Source: Streptomyces sp. Edi4 (lineage in GTDB: Bacteria > Actinomycetota > Actinomycetes > Streptomycetales > Streptomycetaceae). Taken from it: DNA of 64,000 nucleotides. The position numbers and the translations under genes were made by a program. The notes beneath the pieces were generated by a model. It worked only from the letters and a program-made list of their open reading frames with translations, searched no databases and had not been told where the DNA came from. Shown here in pieces: positions 1 to 8,731 of this stretch; position 1 is the stretch's first letter; each line of letters starts with the position of its first letter. The stretch spans positions 7,440,001 through 7,504,000 of the forward strand of contig NZ_JBEJGY010000004.1 of NCBI RefSeq assembly GCF_040253615.1, given 5' to 3'.

Positions 1-805
1 TCGCGGGCTTCCAGGTGCCGCCCTGGCGCAGCTGTATGGAGCTGCTGTCGAAGACGGTGTCGCGGGCCTCCGAGCAGTAGTAGCCGGCGCCGGTGGCAGG
101 GTTGACGCTCGCGTAGATCTCGAACATGTCCCAGCCGTGATCGAGGCCGCTCTGGTCCTGGCCGGACTGGCGGTACAGCAACTCCCATTGCGTGGAGCGG
201 TAGTTGTACAGGTAGGAGGACCAGGAGTTGGTGGCGGCGCTGTCGCGCACCAGCTGGACGCTGTAGGCGAGTTCCTTGCCGGCGGGCTGGGTGTACTTGG
301 CCTTGAAGGCCGCGTCGACGGCGACCGTCCTGGCCGGGCCGCCCGCCCCGCACCAGTCCCACGCCCATATCTCGTCGCCGCTGTTCCAGTAGGCGGTGAC
401 CACCTCCATGCACGAGTTCTGGGCCTTGGTGGTCGGCGCGTAGGTGAAGTTGTCGGCGTCGGTGACCCGGTAGGAGGGGTCGACGGTGTGGGTCGCGGTG
501 ATGCCGTCGTGGGTGCCGGGCCGGGGGAAGACGCCCCACCAGTTGTGCGTGGGCTCGGCGTCGTCCTTGCGGAATCCGCTGGCGCGCCCCTTCTTGAGCG
601 CCGCGACGGCGCGGTCCCGGGCGGGATCGTGGTCCGGGGTTCGCACGCCGGCGACCGTGCCCCGGTGGGGCGCGTCGGGGGAGGGGATGACGGTGGGGGA
701 GGGGGCAGGACGGGCGGCGGCGGGCTGGGCGCCCCGCGTGGACGCGAGCGCGGCGGCGGTCGCGAACAGGATGGCGGTCGCCAGGGTGGATCTGCGTCGG
801 TTCAT
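1..805 (-). CDS. Secreted protein of unknown function, 3' end cut by window edge
   Basis: The reading frame starts at ATG 805-803 behind a GGAGGA ribosome site and stays open for 268 codons to the left edge, so the C-terminus is missing. The N-terminus has basic residues (MNRRRS) and then an Ala-rich hydrophobic stretch to about residue 30, which is a Sec-type signal peptide; export is therefore likely. The mature part is rich in Trp and Tyr, with WNSGDEIWAWDWCG near residues 145-160 and SYLYNYRSTQWELLYRQSG near 195-215, a texture common in extracellular carbohydrate-active or beta-sandwich proteins. I do not recognise a named family and see no catalytic signature. It is transcribed in the same direction as the sortase gene but about 200 bases separate them. 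Confidence 0.75.
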   Translation of the reverse strand, partial: MNRRRSTLATAILFATAAALASTRGAQPAAARPAPSPTVIPSPDAPHRGTVAGVRTPDHDPARDRAVAALKKGRASGFRKDDAEPTHNWWGVFPRPGTHDGITATHTVDPSYRVTDADNFTYAPTTKAQNSCMEVVTAYWNSGDEIWAWDWCGAGGPARTVAVDAAFKAKYTQPAGKELAYSVQLVRDSAATNSWSSYLYNYRSTQWELLYRQSGQDQSGLDHGWDMFEIYASVNPATGAGYYCSEARDTVFDSSSIQLRQGGTWKPA

Positions 806-1013
806 ATGGCTCCTCCAGGACCGTGCGTCATGGATGTGACGAGGGTGGGGGGTGGAGCGCGGTTCGGTGCCGCCTGGGTGGGGCGGCGGGAACCGGATGA
901 GCGACTAGTAATGTCCATGTCATTGACAGGGGTGTCAATGGCCACGGAAACGCCCCGGAGCCCCAAGGGGCGCTTTCCGGCCGCCTGGTGCGGGGGCCGT
1001 GCGTCCCTGGGGC

Positions 1014-1766
1014 CTACCGGCGTTTCGTCGGCCTGGGCGTGCCCGCTGTGGTGGGCGGGGCGGTGCGCACCTGGGCGAGGTGGGCGAAGACGACGAGGTT
1101 GCTCTCGTAGCCCGCCTTGTGCGTGAAGCGGCCGCTGCATGTGATCAGCCGGAGCTCCGGACGGCTCGCGGGCCCGTACACCTCCTGGTCGGGGAAGTGC
1201 GCCTTCTCGTACGTCTTGACCCGGTCCACGGTGTACACGGCGACCTTGCCGTCGGTGCGCCGGGCCTCGATGACGCGGCCGGGGCGCAGCGCCCTGAGGT
1301 CCGCGAAGACGGCGGCACCGGTCCGCGTGTCGCGGTGCCCGACGGCGATGGCGGTGCCCGTCTCGCCGGGGGAGGGACCGTCGCCGTACCAGCCCACGAC
1401 CTTCGGGTTGTTGACGGGAGGCGTGGCGAGCCGGTGCTGCGCGTCGAGGCCGAGGGCGACGATCGGTGCCTCGATGCCGAGGTAGGGAATTGCCAGCGAC
1501 ATCGCGCGCGACGGCGGCAGCGCGGCCGGCGCGGGCGGGCTCGGGCGCGGGCGCGCGGGCGGGGACACCGCCCCCCGGCTGTCGCCCGCCGGGGCCGCGG
1601 CCACTTCGGCCTCCCGCGGCCCGGCGGCGGACGGCGGCCCCGCTCCGTCGTCCTGTGCCCACCAGACGCCGCCCACCACCAAGGACAGGGCCAGGGCCGC
1701 TGTCCTCGTCAGGCGGTAGGCGCGCGTCCGGTGCCGGGCGGTGGGAGCGCTTCTACGCTGCGCCAT
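1014..1766 (-). CDS. Class F sortase
   Basis: A 250-residue cysteine transpeptidase predicted to act on the outer face of the membrane, cutting sorting signals of secreted proteins. A single N-terminal membrane anchor (about residues 20-37) is followed by a Pro/Ala-rich linker and the sortase fold from about residue 88. The catalytic histidine lies in VGHRDT (H144) and the nucleophile in LITCSG (C210), with an arginine close by (R213). Length, the single N-terminal anchor and the LITC box fit actinobacterial class E/F sortases, F being the better match. The start codon overlaps the end of the upstream gene by 14 bases, so translation is probably coupled and the upstream product is the obvious candidate substrate. 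Confidence 0.88.
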   Translation of the reverse strand: MAQRRSAPTARHRTRAYRLTRTAALALSLVVGGVWWAQDDGAGPPSAAGPREAEVAAAPAGDSRGAVSPPARPRPSPPAPAALPPSRAMSLAIPYLGIEAPIVALGLDAQHRLATPPVNNPKVVGWYGDGPSPGETGTAIAVGHRDTRTGAAVFADLRALRPGRVIEARRTDGKVAVYTVDRVKTYEKAHFPDQEVYGPASRPELRLITCSGRFTHKAGYESNLVVFAHLAQVRTAPPTTAGTPRPTKRR

Positions 1767-2379
1767 CGGTGCGGCGGCGGAGTCGGCGGATGTAGAGCAC
1801 CCCGGCGACCGCGACCAGTCCTACGCCCGCCACGGCCCCCGCCTGCGGGATGCCCGGGGATTCGGCGAGACCGCCGCCGCCCGCCGGCACCCCGCCGTGC
1901 GGCCTGGTGTGCGGCGGGCCGTTGTGTCCGTCGATCGCGGCGCGCGGTGCGGACACCGGGCACTCGACGGTGAAGATCTTCTGCTTGCCCGGGCCCTTGC
2001 CGCCGACGACGTTCCAGCTGAGCTTGTACTGCCCGTTGGGCAGCGTGAGCGGAGGGGTGTGACCGGTGCCGGACACGAGCTGGATGGTGCTGGAGAGCGA
2101 GGGGCCGCCCGCCCTGATCGGCTCCGTGGTGGCGTTCCAGCTGGTGCCGGGCGCGGCGTCGAAGTCGAAGGCGTCGAGGTAGAAGTTGCAGACCTTCGGC
2201 TCGTCGCGCGGGTCGGTGAAGGGCGTACCCACCGCGTGAATCTTGATGTCGCCGTTGTCGCCGGGTGCGGCGAAGGCGGCGGGGGCGGCGGTGAGCGCAG
2301 TGGCCGCGAGAGTGAGGGCGGCGACGGCGGTGACCCGGGCGCGCGGCCGGGTGAGGGCGTGAAGTGCTGCGGCAGGCAT
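1753..2379 (-). CDS. Secreted, membrane-anchored protein upstream of the sortase
   Basis: A 208-residue protein starting at ATG 2379 behind AGAGGAAA. It has a signal peptide (about residues 12-38, ending in AFAAPGD), a beta-rich extracellular domain with two cysteines (KVCNFYL, TVECPV), a Gly/Pro/His-rich spacer, one C-terminal transmembrane helix and a short RRLRRR tail. The layout is that of a cell-wall sorting signal, and the segment just before the helix is LAESPG. This is not a canonical LPxTG or LAxTG, so sortase processing is inference from position and architecture. If the motif is not cut, the protein would simply stay membrane-anchored. It forms an overlapping two-gene unit with the sortase. 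Confidence 0.8.
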   Translation of the reverse strand: MPAAALHALTRPRARVTAVAALTLAATALTAAPAAFAAPGDNGDIKIHAVGTPFTDPRDEPKVCNFYLDAFDFDAAPGTSWNATTEPIRAGGPSLSSTIQLVSGTGHTPPLTLPNGQYKLSWNVVGGKGPGKQKIFTVECPVSAPRAAIDGHNGPPHTRPHGGVPAGGGGLAESPGIPQAGAVAGVGLVAVAGVLYIRRLRRRTDGAA

Positions 2380-2530
2380 GAGCGTTTCCTCTGGTTGGGA
2401 TGATTGTCATACAAACCGGACCTGTGCCTGACTCTCTTTCACGTCCGCGCCCGCCGTGCCCGAGCCGCGCCGCGACACCCGCCGAATATCACCCGTCCGC
2501 CGCAACGCCGCTGTGCCGGGCGCTGTCCGC

Positions 2531-2560
2531 CGCCGTCTTGCGCCGTCTTGCGCCGTCTTG
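2531..2560. repeat. Three exact 10-bp tandem repeats
   Basis: CGCCGTCTTG is repeated three times without interruption, with a degenerate half unit before it. It sits in the 307-bp gap between divergent genes (sortase-substrate-like protein and amidohydrolase), about 130 bp before the amidohydrolase start. No clear promoter hexamers were found around it; the rest of the gap shows nothing else recognisable. Confidence 0.6.
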
Positions 2561-2686
2561 CGCGCGCCGCGAAGGCGGCCCGGACCGGACGCGCGGACCC
2601 GCCGGCGCCCCCGTCCGCCGCCGCACCCGTATGGCGGGAATGGCGGTGTTGCCCGTGCGCCGCGCGGTGCGCGAGCGTGCTGTGCC

Positions 2687-5600
2687 ATGGACCGTGACAC
2701 CACCGCCTCCCGCTCCCCCCTGACTCTCTCCCGCCGTCAACTCCTCGCGGCCGCAGGCGCGGCCGGGGCCGTCACCGCCGTCGGCGCCGTGCCCGCGCCT
2801 GCGGCGCCGCGCACCGGGCTCTCGCTGTCCTTCACCGCCGCGACCAACGGCGCGGCCAGCCTCTCGCCCGCCGGGGACCGGCTGATCGCGGAGGTCCAGG
2901 ACGTCCTGTGGTCGCTCCCGAGGGCCGGCGGCGAGGCCAGGCCGCTCACACCGGCCGGGCTCGAGCCGACCCGCCCCACACACTCCCCGGACGGCTCGCT
3001 CATCGCGTTCTGCGCCTACCAGGGCGGCGGTTACCACATCTGGACCATGCGGCCCGACGGCTCCGAGGTGCGCCAACGCACCGAAGGCCCCTGGGACGAC
3101 CGGGGCCCGGCATGGTCGCCCGACGGCACCCGCATCGCCTTCGCCTCCGAACGCGGCGGGGACCCGGTGACGGGCAGCGCCTACCGCATCCACGTCCTGG
3201 ACCTGGACTCCGGCCGGCTTACCCGCCTCACCGGGCTCCCCGGGCAGGACGGCCCGCTCCAGGACGCCGCGTGGGAGGACTTCGACCCGACGTGGTCGCC
3301 CGACGGCCGGCGGATCCTGTTCGTCCGCGCCAAGGCTGTCACCACGCCGTTCGGACTCGGAGTGGACGCCCGCACCATCGCCGCCGTCCCCGCGCACGGC
3401 GGGCAAGCGGTCACGGTGGAGCACACCGAGAGCGAGAACGCCCAGGTCATGACCCCCGCCCTCGCACCCGACGGCCGTCGCCTCGCCTATCTGCGCACCA
3501 CCGCCGCGCCCAACGCCTCCTGCGTCCTGGTCGTCGACGCAAAGGCCGTGCCCGTCGCCGGCGACATCGCTCCGATGCCGCCGCGCTGGACGGCCGACGG
3601 GGAACTGCTGCTCACCCTGGACGGCCGCTTCACGCTCGTACGCCCCGAGCGGCCGGCCGACCCCGAGGCCATCGCGTTCCATGGTGCGCTGCCCGTGGAC
3701 CGGCCGCGATACCAGGTCAAGTCGTACGACCTCGGCGAGGAACGGGTGCGTCCGGTGCGCGGCATCCATCTGCCCGCTCTGTCACCCGACGGCAAGCAGG
3801 TGGCCTTCGCCGCCCTCAACTCGCTCTGGCTGGCCGACCTTTCGGGCGGGCGCCCGCCGGTGCGGCTGCGCAAGGCCGCGCCCACCGGCTATCTGCTCGG
3901 GCCGGTCTGGGCGCGCGACGGCCGCTCCCTGCTGTACGCCGACGACCGCGACGGGCTGCTCGGCGTCTACCGACGGGATCTGGCCACCGGCGCCGAGAGC
4001 GCCATCGCCACGGGCGGCCGCGTGCATCCGGCGCTCTCGCCCGACGGGAAGCGGCTGGCCGCCATCGACATGTCGGGCCGGCTCGTCGTGCGCGACCTCG
4101 CGAGCGGCACCGAGCGCGTCCTGGTGGCGCCGCTCGGCGGCGGAGGACTGCCCGGCCGGCCCAGCTGGTCGCCCGACGGACACCATGTCGCGCTCTGCGA
4201 CCGCAACCGCCTCAACCTGCGCTTCCGCGAGGGATACAACGTCATCCGGGTCGTCGACACCGTCACAGGGGCCGACCATCTGCACGCCGTGGCCCCGCAC
4301 GTCTCCATCGCCGACCGCTACGACTCGGGGCCCGTCTGGTCGCCAGACGGACGGTGGATGGCGGTCGTGGTCGAGTCCGCCCTCCAGGTGCTGCCCGTCG
4401 CCCCCGACGGCACCCCGCAGGGTCCGCCGCGCGCCCTCACCACCGAACCCGCCGACCATCCATCCTGGTCGGGCGATTCCAGGACGCTGCTGTACCTGTC
4501 CGGGACGCGGCTGCGTCTGATCGGCGTCGAGGGGGGAGCGGCGCGCACCGTGCGGGTGGCGCTCGACCAGCGCAGGCCGACCCCCGCCGACGTCGTGGTG
4601 CACGCCGGACGGCTCTGGGACGGCACCGGGGAAACGGTGCGCGAGGACGTCGACATCGTGGTGTCCCACGGACGCATCGCCTCCGTCGAGGCCCACCGCG
4701 AACGTGGCGCCCTGCGAACCATCGACGCCTCCGGCGGGACCGTCGTGCCCGGGCTCTGGGACACCCACACCCACCCCTGGCAGAGCACATACGGCGGCCG
4801 TCAGACCGTCGGCCAGCTCACCTACGGCATCACGACCGCCGTGTCGCTCGGCGGATTCGCCTACGAGCAGGCCCGCATCCGCGAGGCCGTGGCCACCGGG
4901 CAGCTCGCCGGGCCGCGCCTGCTGACCACGGGGGAACTGCTCGACGGCGCACGCGTCGCGTACAGCATGGGCCGCGCCCACCGCACCGAGGCAGGCCTTG
5001 AGCGCTCACTCCAGCGGGGCGCGGCCCTGGACTGGGACTTCGTCAAAACCTATGTCAGGGCGCCGAGTTGGCTCATGAAGGAGGCGGCGCGCTTCGCGCA
5101 CGAGCGTCTTGGGGTGCGCTCGGGAAGCCATCTGATCTCCCCCGGCGTCGAGGTCGGCCAGGACCTGACGACTCATCTGCTCGCCACCCAGCGCGCGGAG
5201 TTCGGGCACGCCACCTCGGCGACCGGACACGCCTACGAGGACGTCGTCGAGATCTACACGGCCCGTGGCGTCAACTTCGCCCTCATCATGACGCCGTTCA
5301 CCTCCGCGCCCCTGCTCGGCGCCGACCCCGCGCTCGCCGATGATCCCCGGGTCACCGCCGTCATGCCGCCGTGGGACACCCAGGCCGTGCGAACGGCGGC
5401 CACCGCGGCGCCCACCGGGGCCCAACTGGCCACCCTGCGCACCGAGACGGACGTCTACCGTCGCGTCATGGACGGGGGCGGACTGATCGCGCTCGGCACG
5501 GACCAGCCCCTCGTCCCCGTCGGGCTCTCCCTGCACCTGGGACTGCGGGCCCTGCACCGGGGCGGGTTCTCGCCGGTCGAGGCCCTGCGCACCGCGACGG

Positions 5601-5875
5601 TCCACCCGGCCCGGCTCTTCGGTCTCGACAAGGACCTCGGTACGGTCGAGCGCGGCAAGCTCGCCGACCTCACCCTCATCGACGGCGACCCGTTCGACGA
5701 CTTCGACTCCCTGGTGCGCACGAGTGGGACGCTCAGGGGAGGTGTGCCGTACACGACGGCCGATCTGGTCGCCGCCTTCGAGCCGCACGACAGGCACACG
5801 GCCGCGCGGGGCGAGGACTGGCTGGCGGTGGGCCGGCTGATGCGGCGCGACGGCTGCTGTGACGCGGGCCTGTGA
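2687..5875 (+). CDS. Tat-exported beta-propeller/amidohydrolase fusion protein
   Basis: A 1062-residue exported protein. The ATG at 2687 is chosen because it places a twin-arginine signal (SRRQLL, R16-R17, then an Ala-rich h-region) at the N-terminus; the frame is open upstream but that part has no coding character. Residues about 60-620 carry repeated SPDG units (WSPDGTRIAF, WSPDGRRILF, LSPDGKQVAF, WSPDGHHVAL, WSPDGRWMAV), the hallmark of TolB/PD40 beta-propeller blades. From about 635 a metal-dependent amidohydrolase follows: DTHTHPW near 690 (HxH metal ligands), a lysine in FVKTYVR near 785, a histidine in GSHLISPG, and GTDQP near 935 with the late metal-binding Asp. Substrate is unknown; related proteins are often called imidazolonepropionase- or prolidase-like. 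It is monocistronic. Confidence 0.9.
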   Translation: MDRDTTASRSPLTLSRRQLLAAAGAAGAVTAVGAVPAPAAPRTGLSLSFTAATNGAASLSPAGDRLIAEVQDVLWSLPRAGGEARPLTPAGLEPTRPTHSPDGSLIAFCAYQGGGYHIWTMRPDGSEVRQRTEGPWDDRGPAWSPDGTRIAFASERGGDPVTGSAYRIHVLDLDSGRLTRLTGLPGQDGPLQDAAWEDFDPTWSPDGRRILFVRAKAVTTPFGLGVDARTIAAVPAHGGQAVTVEHTESENAQVMTPALAPDGRRLAYLRTTAAPNASCVLVVDAKAVPVAGDIAPMPPRWTADGELLLTLDGRFTLVRPERPADPEAIAFHGALPVDRPRYQVKSYDLGEERVRPVRGIHLPALSPDGKQVAFAALNSLWLADLSGGRPPVRLRKAAPTGYLLGPVWARDGRSLLYADDRDGLLGVYRRDLATGAESAIATGGRVHPALSPDGKRLAAIDMSGRLVVRDLASGTERVLVAPLGGGGLPGRPSWSPDGHHVALCDRNRLNLRFREGYNVIRVVDTVTGADHLHAVAPHVSIADRYDSGPVWSPDGRWMAVVVESALQVLPVAPDGTPQGPPRALTTEPADHPSWSGDSRTLLYLSGTRLRLIGVEGGAARTVRVALDQRRPTPADVVVHAGRLWDGTGETVREDVDIVVSHGRIASVEAHRERGALRTIDASGGTVVPGLWDTHTHPWQSTYGGRQTVGQLTYGITTAVSLGGFAYEQARIREAVATGQLAGPRLLTTGELLDGARVAYSMGRAHRTEAGLERSLQRGAALDWDFVKTYVRAPSWLMKEAARFAHERLGVRSGSHLISPGVEVGQDLTTHLLATQRAEFGHATSATGHAYEDVVEIYTARGVNFALIMTPFTSAPLLGADPALADDPRVTAVMPPWDTQAVRTAATAAPTGAQLATLRTETDVYRRVMDGGGLIALGTDQPLVPVGLSLHLGLRALHRGGFSPVEALRTATVHPARLFGLDKDLGTVERGKLADLTLIDGDPFDDFDSLVRTSGTLRGGVPYTTADLVAAFEPHDRHTAARGEDWLAVGRLMRRDGCCDAGL

Positions 5876-5934
5876 CACGGCGGGGCCGGGCCACCCCTGG
5901 GGGCCCGGCCCGGTGCCCGCGGGCACCGCGACGG

Positions 5935-6225
5935 TCAGCCGAGCGCCGCGAGTCCCTTCGCCAGGTCCTCCCCGTCCATGACCGGTGAGAGGTCGACCTT
6001 GGCGTCGAGGTCCTGGAGCAGCGGCTCGACGGCCTTCGGGATCCCCGACGGGTCGGCGAGGTCGAAGACGATCAGCGCGGTACGGCAGCCGCCCTCCGCG
6101 GTGAAGTAGGCGGCCTCGGGGCGCAGCGTCTCCATCATCGTCCGCATGCGCTTGGGCAGAGTGCCGTCGCGGATGGCTTCGTTGGTCTTGTGGGTGTCGA
6201 GCTGAGCCTTCAGCAGTACGCGCAT
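5935..6225 (-). CDS. Conserved small protein, DUF3303-like
   Basis: A 96-residue cytosolic protein (MRVLLKAQLDTHKTN...). The ATG at 6225 is preferred over the GTG at 6234 because the ribosome site GGAGAGG (6234-6240) lies 8 bases before the ATG but overlaps the GTG. It has a compact alpha/beta pattern with no signal or membrane segment, and the phrase EAAYFTAEGGCRTALIVFDLADPSGIP resembles the small dimeric alpha+beta-barrel family annotated DUF3303. No catalytic role can be given. It is transcribed away from the transporter operon that follows. Confidence 0.75.
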   Translation of the reverse strand: MRVLLKAQLDTHKTNEAIRDGTLPKRMRTMMETLRPEAAYFTAEGGCRTALIVFDLADPSGIPKAVEPLLQDLDAKVDLSPVMDGEDLAKGLAALG

Positions 6226-6384
6226 GACACTCACCTCTCCCCGGCCGGGCGGGTGCGCTGATGTACCGGTGGCGTCCGGCCGCGTTCACCTCAAGCCTGC
6301 CCCTTTCGTCCGGGTGACTCAACGCGTGCCCCGAACAGCGCACCAGGACGGGCGGCCGGGCCGGGTCCCGGCTGCAATGGACGG

Positions 6385-7065
6385 GTGACCGCGCCTCCCG
6401 ACGACTGCCTCGCGCACAACGACTGGATCTGCGGCGCCTACCTGTCGAGCCGCCGCCACATCCTGTGGGACGCGGTGCTCCAGCACCTCCAGCTCACGGC
6501 GCTCTCCGTGCTGTTCGGCCTGATCATCGCGGTGCCCCTGGCCATCGCCGCCCGCCGCTGGCGCTGGGCCTCGGGCCCCGTCCTCGGGGTGACGACCGTG
6601 CTGTACACCATCCCTTCCCTCGCCATGTTCTCGCTGCTGCTCCCCGTGTACGGACTCTCCGCCTCGATCGTCGTCGCGGGCCTGGTCCTGTACTCCTTGA
6701 CGCTGCTCGTACGCAACATCCTGGCCGGCCTGCGCGCCGTGCCCGAGGACACCCGGCAGGCGGCCCGGGGCATGGGCTACGGACCGGTACGGCTGCTCCT
6801 GGCCGTGGAGCTGCCGCTCGCCCTGCCCGCCGCCATGGCGGGGCTGCGCATCGCCACCGTCTCGGCGGTGTCCCTGGTGACGGTGGGCGCCATCGTCGGC
6901 TACGGGGGGCTCGGCAATCTGATCTACGCCGGCATGAACACCTACTTCAAGGCGCAGGTGCTCACCGCGTCGGTCCTGTGCGTGCTGATCGCCGTCGCCG
7001 CCGACCTCGCGCTGCTCGCCGTCCAGCGGCTGCTGACCCCCTGGACGCGGGCGGCGCCGTCATGA
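6385..7065 (+). CDS. Osmoprotectant-type ABC transporter permease (first)
   Basis: A 226-residue integral membrane protein starting at GTG 6385. About five hydrophobic segments surround the BPD_transp_1 coupling segment near residues 130-150 (EDTRQAARGMGYGPVRLLLAVELPLALP), where the EAA-type loop meets the ATPase. Strings such as VTVGAIVGYGGLGNLIYAGM are typical of the OpuCB/OpuCD and ProW-like glycine betaine/carnitine/choline class. The gene overlaps the second permease gene by an ATGA junction, so the two likely form a heterodimeric channel. Confidence 0.9.
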   Translation: MTAPPDDCLAHNDWICGAYLSSRRHILWDAVLQHLQLTALSVLFGLIIAVPLAIAARRWRWASGPVLGVTTVLYTIPSLAMFSLLLPVYGLSASIVVAGLVLYSLTLLVRNILAGLRAVPEDTRQAARGMGYGPVRLLLAVELPLALPAAMAGLRIATVSAVSLVTVGAIVGYGGLGNLIYAGMNTYFKAQVLTASVLCVLIAVAADLALLAVQRLLTPWTRAAPS

Positions 7066-7736
7066 CGACGCTCGCCGACGCCTGGTCCTGGCTCACCTCG
7101 GCCGCCCACTGGTCGGGGGAGAACGGCATCTGGCACCGGCTCGGCGAACACCTCTGGCTCACCGCGCTGTGCCTCGTCCTGAGCTGTCTCATCGCGCTGC
7201 CGGTGGCGCTGGTCCTCGGCCATCTGGGCAAGGGCGGCACGCTCGCCGTCAACGTCTCCAACGTGGGGCGCGCCGTGCCCACCTTCGCCGTCCTCGTCCT
7301 GCTCCTGCTCACCCCGCTGGGCCGGCACGGCGAGTGGCCGACCATCATCGCCCTGATCCTCTTCGCCGTACCGCCCCTGCTCACCAACGCCTACGTCGGC
7401 ATGCGCGAGGTCGACCGCGACGTGGTGCGGGCGGCCCGGGGCATGGGCATGACCGGGCGCCAGCTCCTGCTCCGCGTCGAGCTGCCGCTCGCGCTGCCAC
7501 TGATCCTCACCGGCGTACGCGTCGCCGCCGTCCAGCTCGTCGCGACCGCCACGCTCGCGGCCCTCGCGGGCGGTGGCGGTCTCGGACGGATCATCACCGC
7601 CGGGTTCAACCTGGCCTCCACGCCGCAAGTGGTCGCGGGCGCCCTCCTCGTGGCGGTGTTCGCGCTCGTCGTCGAGGGGATCTTCGAAGCCGTCCAGCGC
7701 CTCGCCCCGCACTGGGCCAGAGGCGGGACAGGATGA
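7062..7736 (+). CDS. Osmoprotectant-type ABC transporter permease (second)
   Basis: A 224-residue permease paralogue of the preceding gene. ATG 7062 overlaps the previous stop codon (ATGA), which fixes the start although the frame is open further upstream. The coupling loop DRDVVRAARGMGMTGRQLLLRVELPLALPLILTG and the following LAALAGGGGLGRIITAGF match the OpuC-type family. Membrane topology is about six hydrophobic segments. It overlaps the binding-protein gene downstream, again by ATGA, giving a tightly coupled permease-permease-binding-protein unit. Confidence 0.9.
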   Translation: MTTLADAWSWLTSAAHWSGENGIWHRLGEHLWLTALCLVLSCLIALPVALVLGHLGKGGTLAVNVSNVGRAVPTFAVLVLLLLTPLGRHGEWPTIIALILFAVPPLLTNAYVGMREVDRDVVRAARGMGMTGRQLLLRVELPLALPLILTGVRVAAVQLVATATLAALAGGGGLGRIITAGFNLASTPQVVAGALLVAVFALVVEGIFEAVQRLAPHWARGGTG

Positions 7737-8680
7737 GGCCGCGCCTGCTTCCCGCCGTCCTCGCCCTGATCGCGGTCACGGCCTGCGCGGGCGGCCCGAG
7801 CCTGGAGCAGCAGGGCTCGGTGACCGCGCCGCCCGGCGACAGCAGGCATCTGACGATCGGCTCGGCCGGATTCACCGAGAGCGACCTCCTGGCGCAGATG
7901 TACGCGCTGCTCCTTGACCAGGCCGGCTACCACACGAAGATCCTCTCGGTCACCAACCGGGAGATCTACGAACCCGCCCTGGAGAGCGGCCAGATCGACG
8001 TGGTGGCCGAGTACGCGGCGACCTTCGCCGACTGGCTGAACGCCAAGGCCCACGGCGCCGACGCCGAGCCCGTGGGTTCACCCGACCTCGGCCGCACCAT
8101 GGCGGCCCTGCGCGCCCTCGCCGCGCCGCGCGGTCTGACCGTCCTCGACCCGGGCAGGGCCGTCGACCAGAACGCCTTCGCGGTGGCGCGGACCTACGCG
8201 CGCCGGCACGGGCTCAGGACACTGAGCGACCTCGGCGCCGCGAAGCTTCCGGTGCGGCTCGCGGCCGGGGACGAGTGCGTGCAACGCCCGTACTGCGAGC
8301 CCGGGTTGAAGAAGACGTACGGCATCGACGTCACGGCGGTCGACCCCAAGGGGGTCGGGACCACCCAGGCCAAGCAGGCCGTGCAGAGCGGTCAGGACCA
8401 GATGGTCCTCACCACCACGACGGACGCCACGCTCGACGCCTTCGGCCTGGTGCTGCTCGCCGACGACAAACACCTTCAGAACGCGGACTGCATCGTGCCG
8501 GTGGTCAATCGCTCGCGGGCGGGCGGCAAGGGCGTGACGGACGCGCTGGGCAGACTCAACACCGTGCTCACGACCGCGGACCTCGCCCGGCTGAACGAAC
8601 AGGTCGACAGCTGGCGCCGGCTGCCGCAGGACGTGGCGAGGACGTACCTGAAGTCCAAGGGGTTGATCCGAGGGGGGTGA
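7733..8680 (+). CDS. Osmoprotectant ABC transporter substrate-binding lipoprotein
   Basis: A 315-residue exported lipoprotein that should capture a quaternary-ammonium solute and hand it to the two permeases. ATG 7733 overlaps the upstream stop. The signal peptide ends in a lipobox-like AVTAC, placing the lipidated cysteine near residue 20. The mature domain opens with LTIGSAGFTESDLLAQMYALLL and contains GQIDVVAEYAATFADWL, both typical of the OpuAC/OpuCC type II binding-protein family. Which solute is bound cannot be told from sequence alone. The cognate ATPase gene lies immediately downstream on the opposite strand. Confidence 0.9.
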   Translation: MRPRLLPAVLALIAVTACAGGPSLEQQGSVTAPPGDSRHLTIGSAGFTESDLLAQMYALLLDQAGYHTKILSVTNREIYEPALESGQIDVVAEYAATFADWLNAKAHGADAEPVGSPDLGRTMAALRALAAPRGLTVLDPGRAVDQNAFAVARTYARRHGLRTLSDLGAAKLPVRLAAGDECVQRPYCEPGLKKTYGIDVTAVDPKGVGTTQAKQAVQSGQDQMVLTTTTDATLDAFGLVLLADDKHLQNADCIVPVVNRSRAGGKGVTDALGRLNTVLTTADLARLNEQVDSWRRLPQDVARTYLKSKGLIRGG

Positions 8681-8701
8681 TTGGCGCTCCGGGGCCCGCC
8701 C

Positions 8702-8720
8702 GGGTTTGGGGCGGAGCCCC
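8702..8720. repeat. Copy of dispersed intergenic element between convergent genes
   Basis: GGGTTTGGGGCGGAGCCCC, containing a GGGGC-GGA-GCCCC mini-hairpin, lies in the 51-bp gap between the convergent binding-protein and ATPase genes. The same core occurs three times at 17.28-17.64 kb. Its position between convergent stops suits a terminator-like role. Confidence 0.65.
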
Positions 8721-8731
8721 TGGAACCCCCC

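Noticed and set aside
2230..2260. Canonical LPxTG motif for the sortase substrate
   Set aside because: None is present in the protein; only the atypical LAESPG segment precedes the membrane helix.
2908..5001. Long alternative frame inside the amidohydrolase gene (Arg-rich translation)
   Set aside because: Composition is dominated by Arg, Pro and His as expected from a shifted high-GC frame, while the overlapping frame has complete domain motifs.
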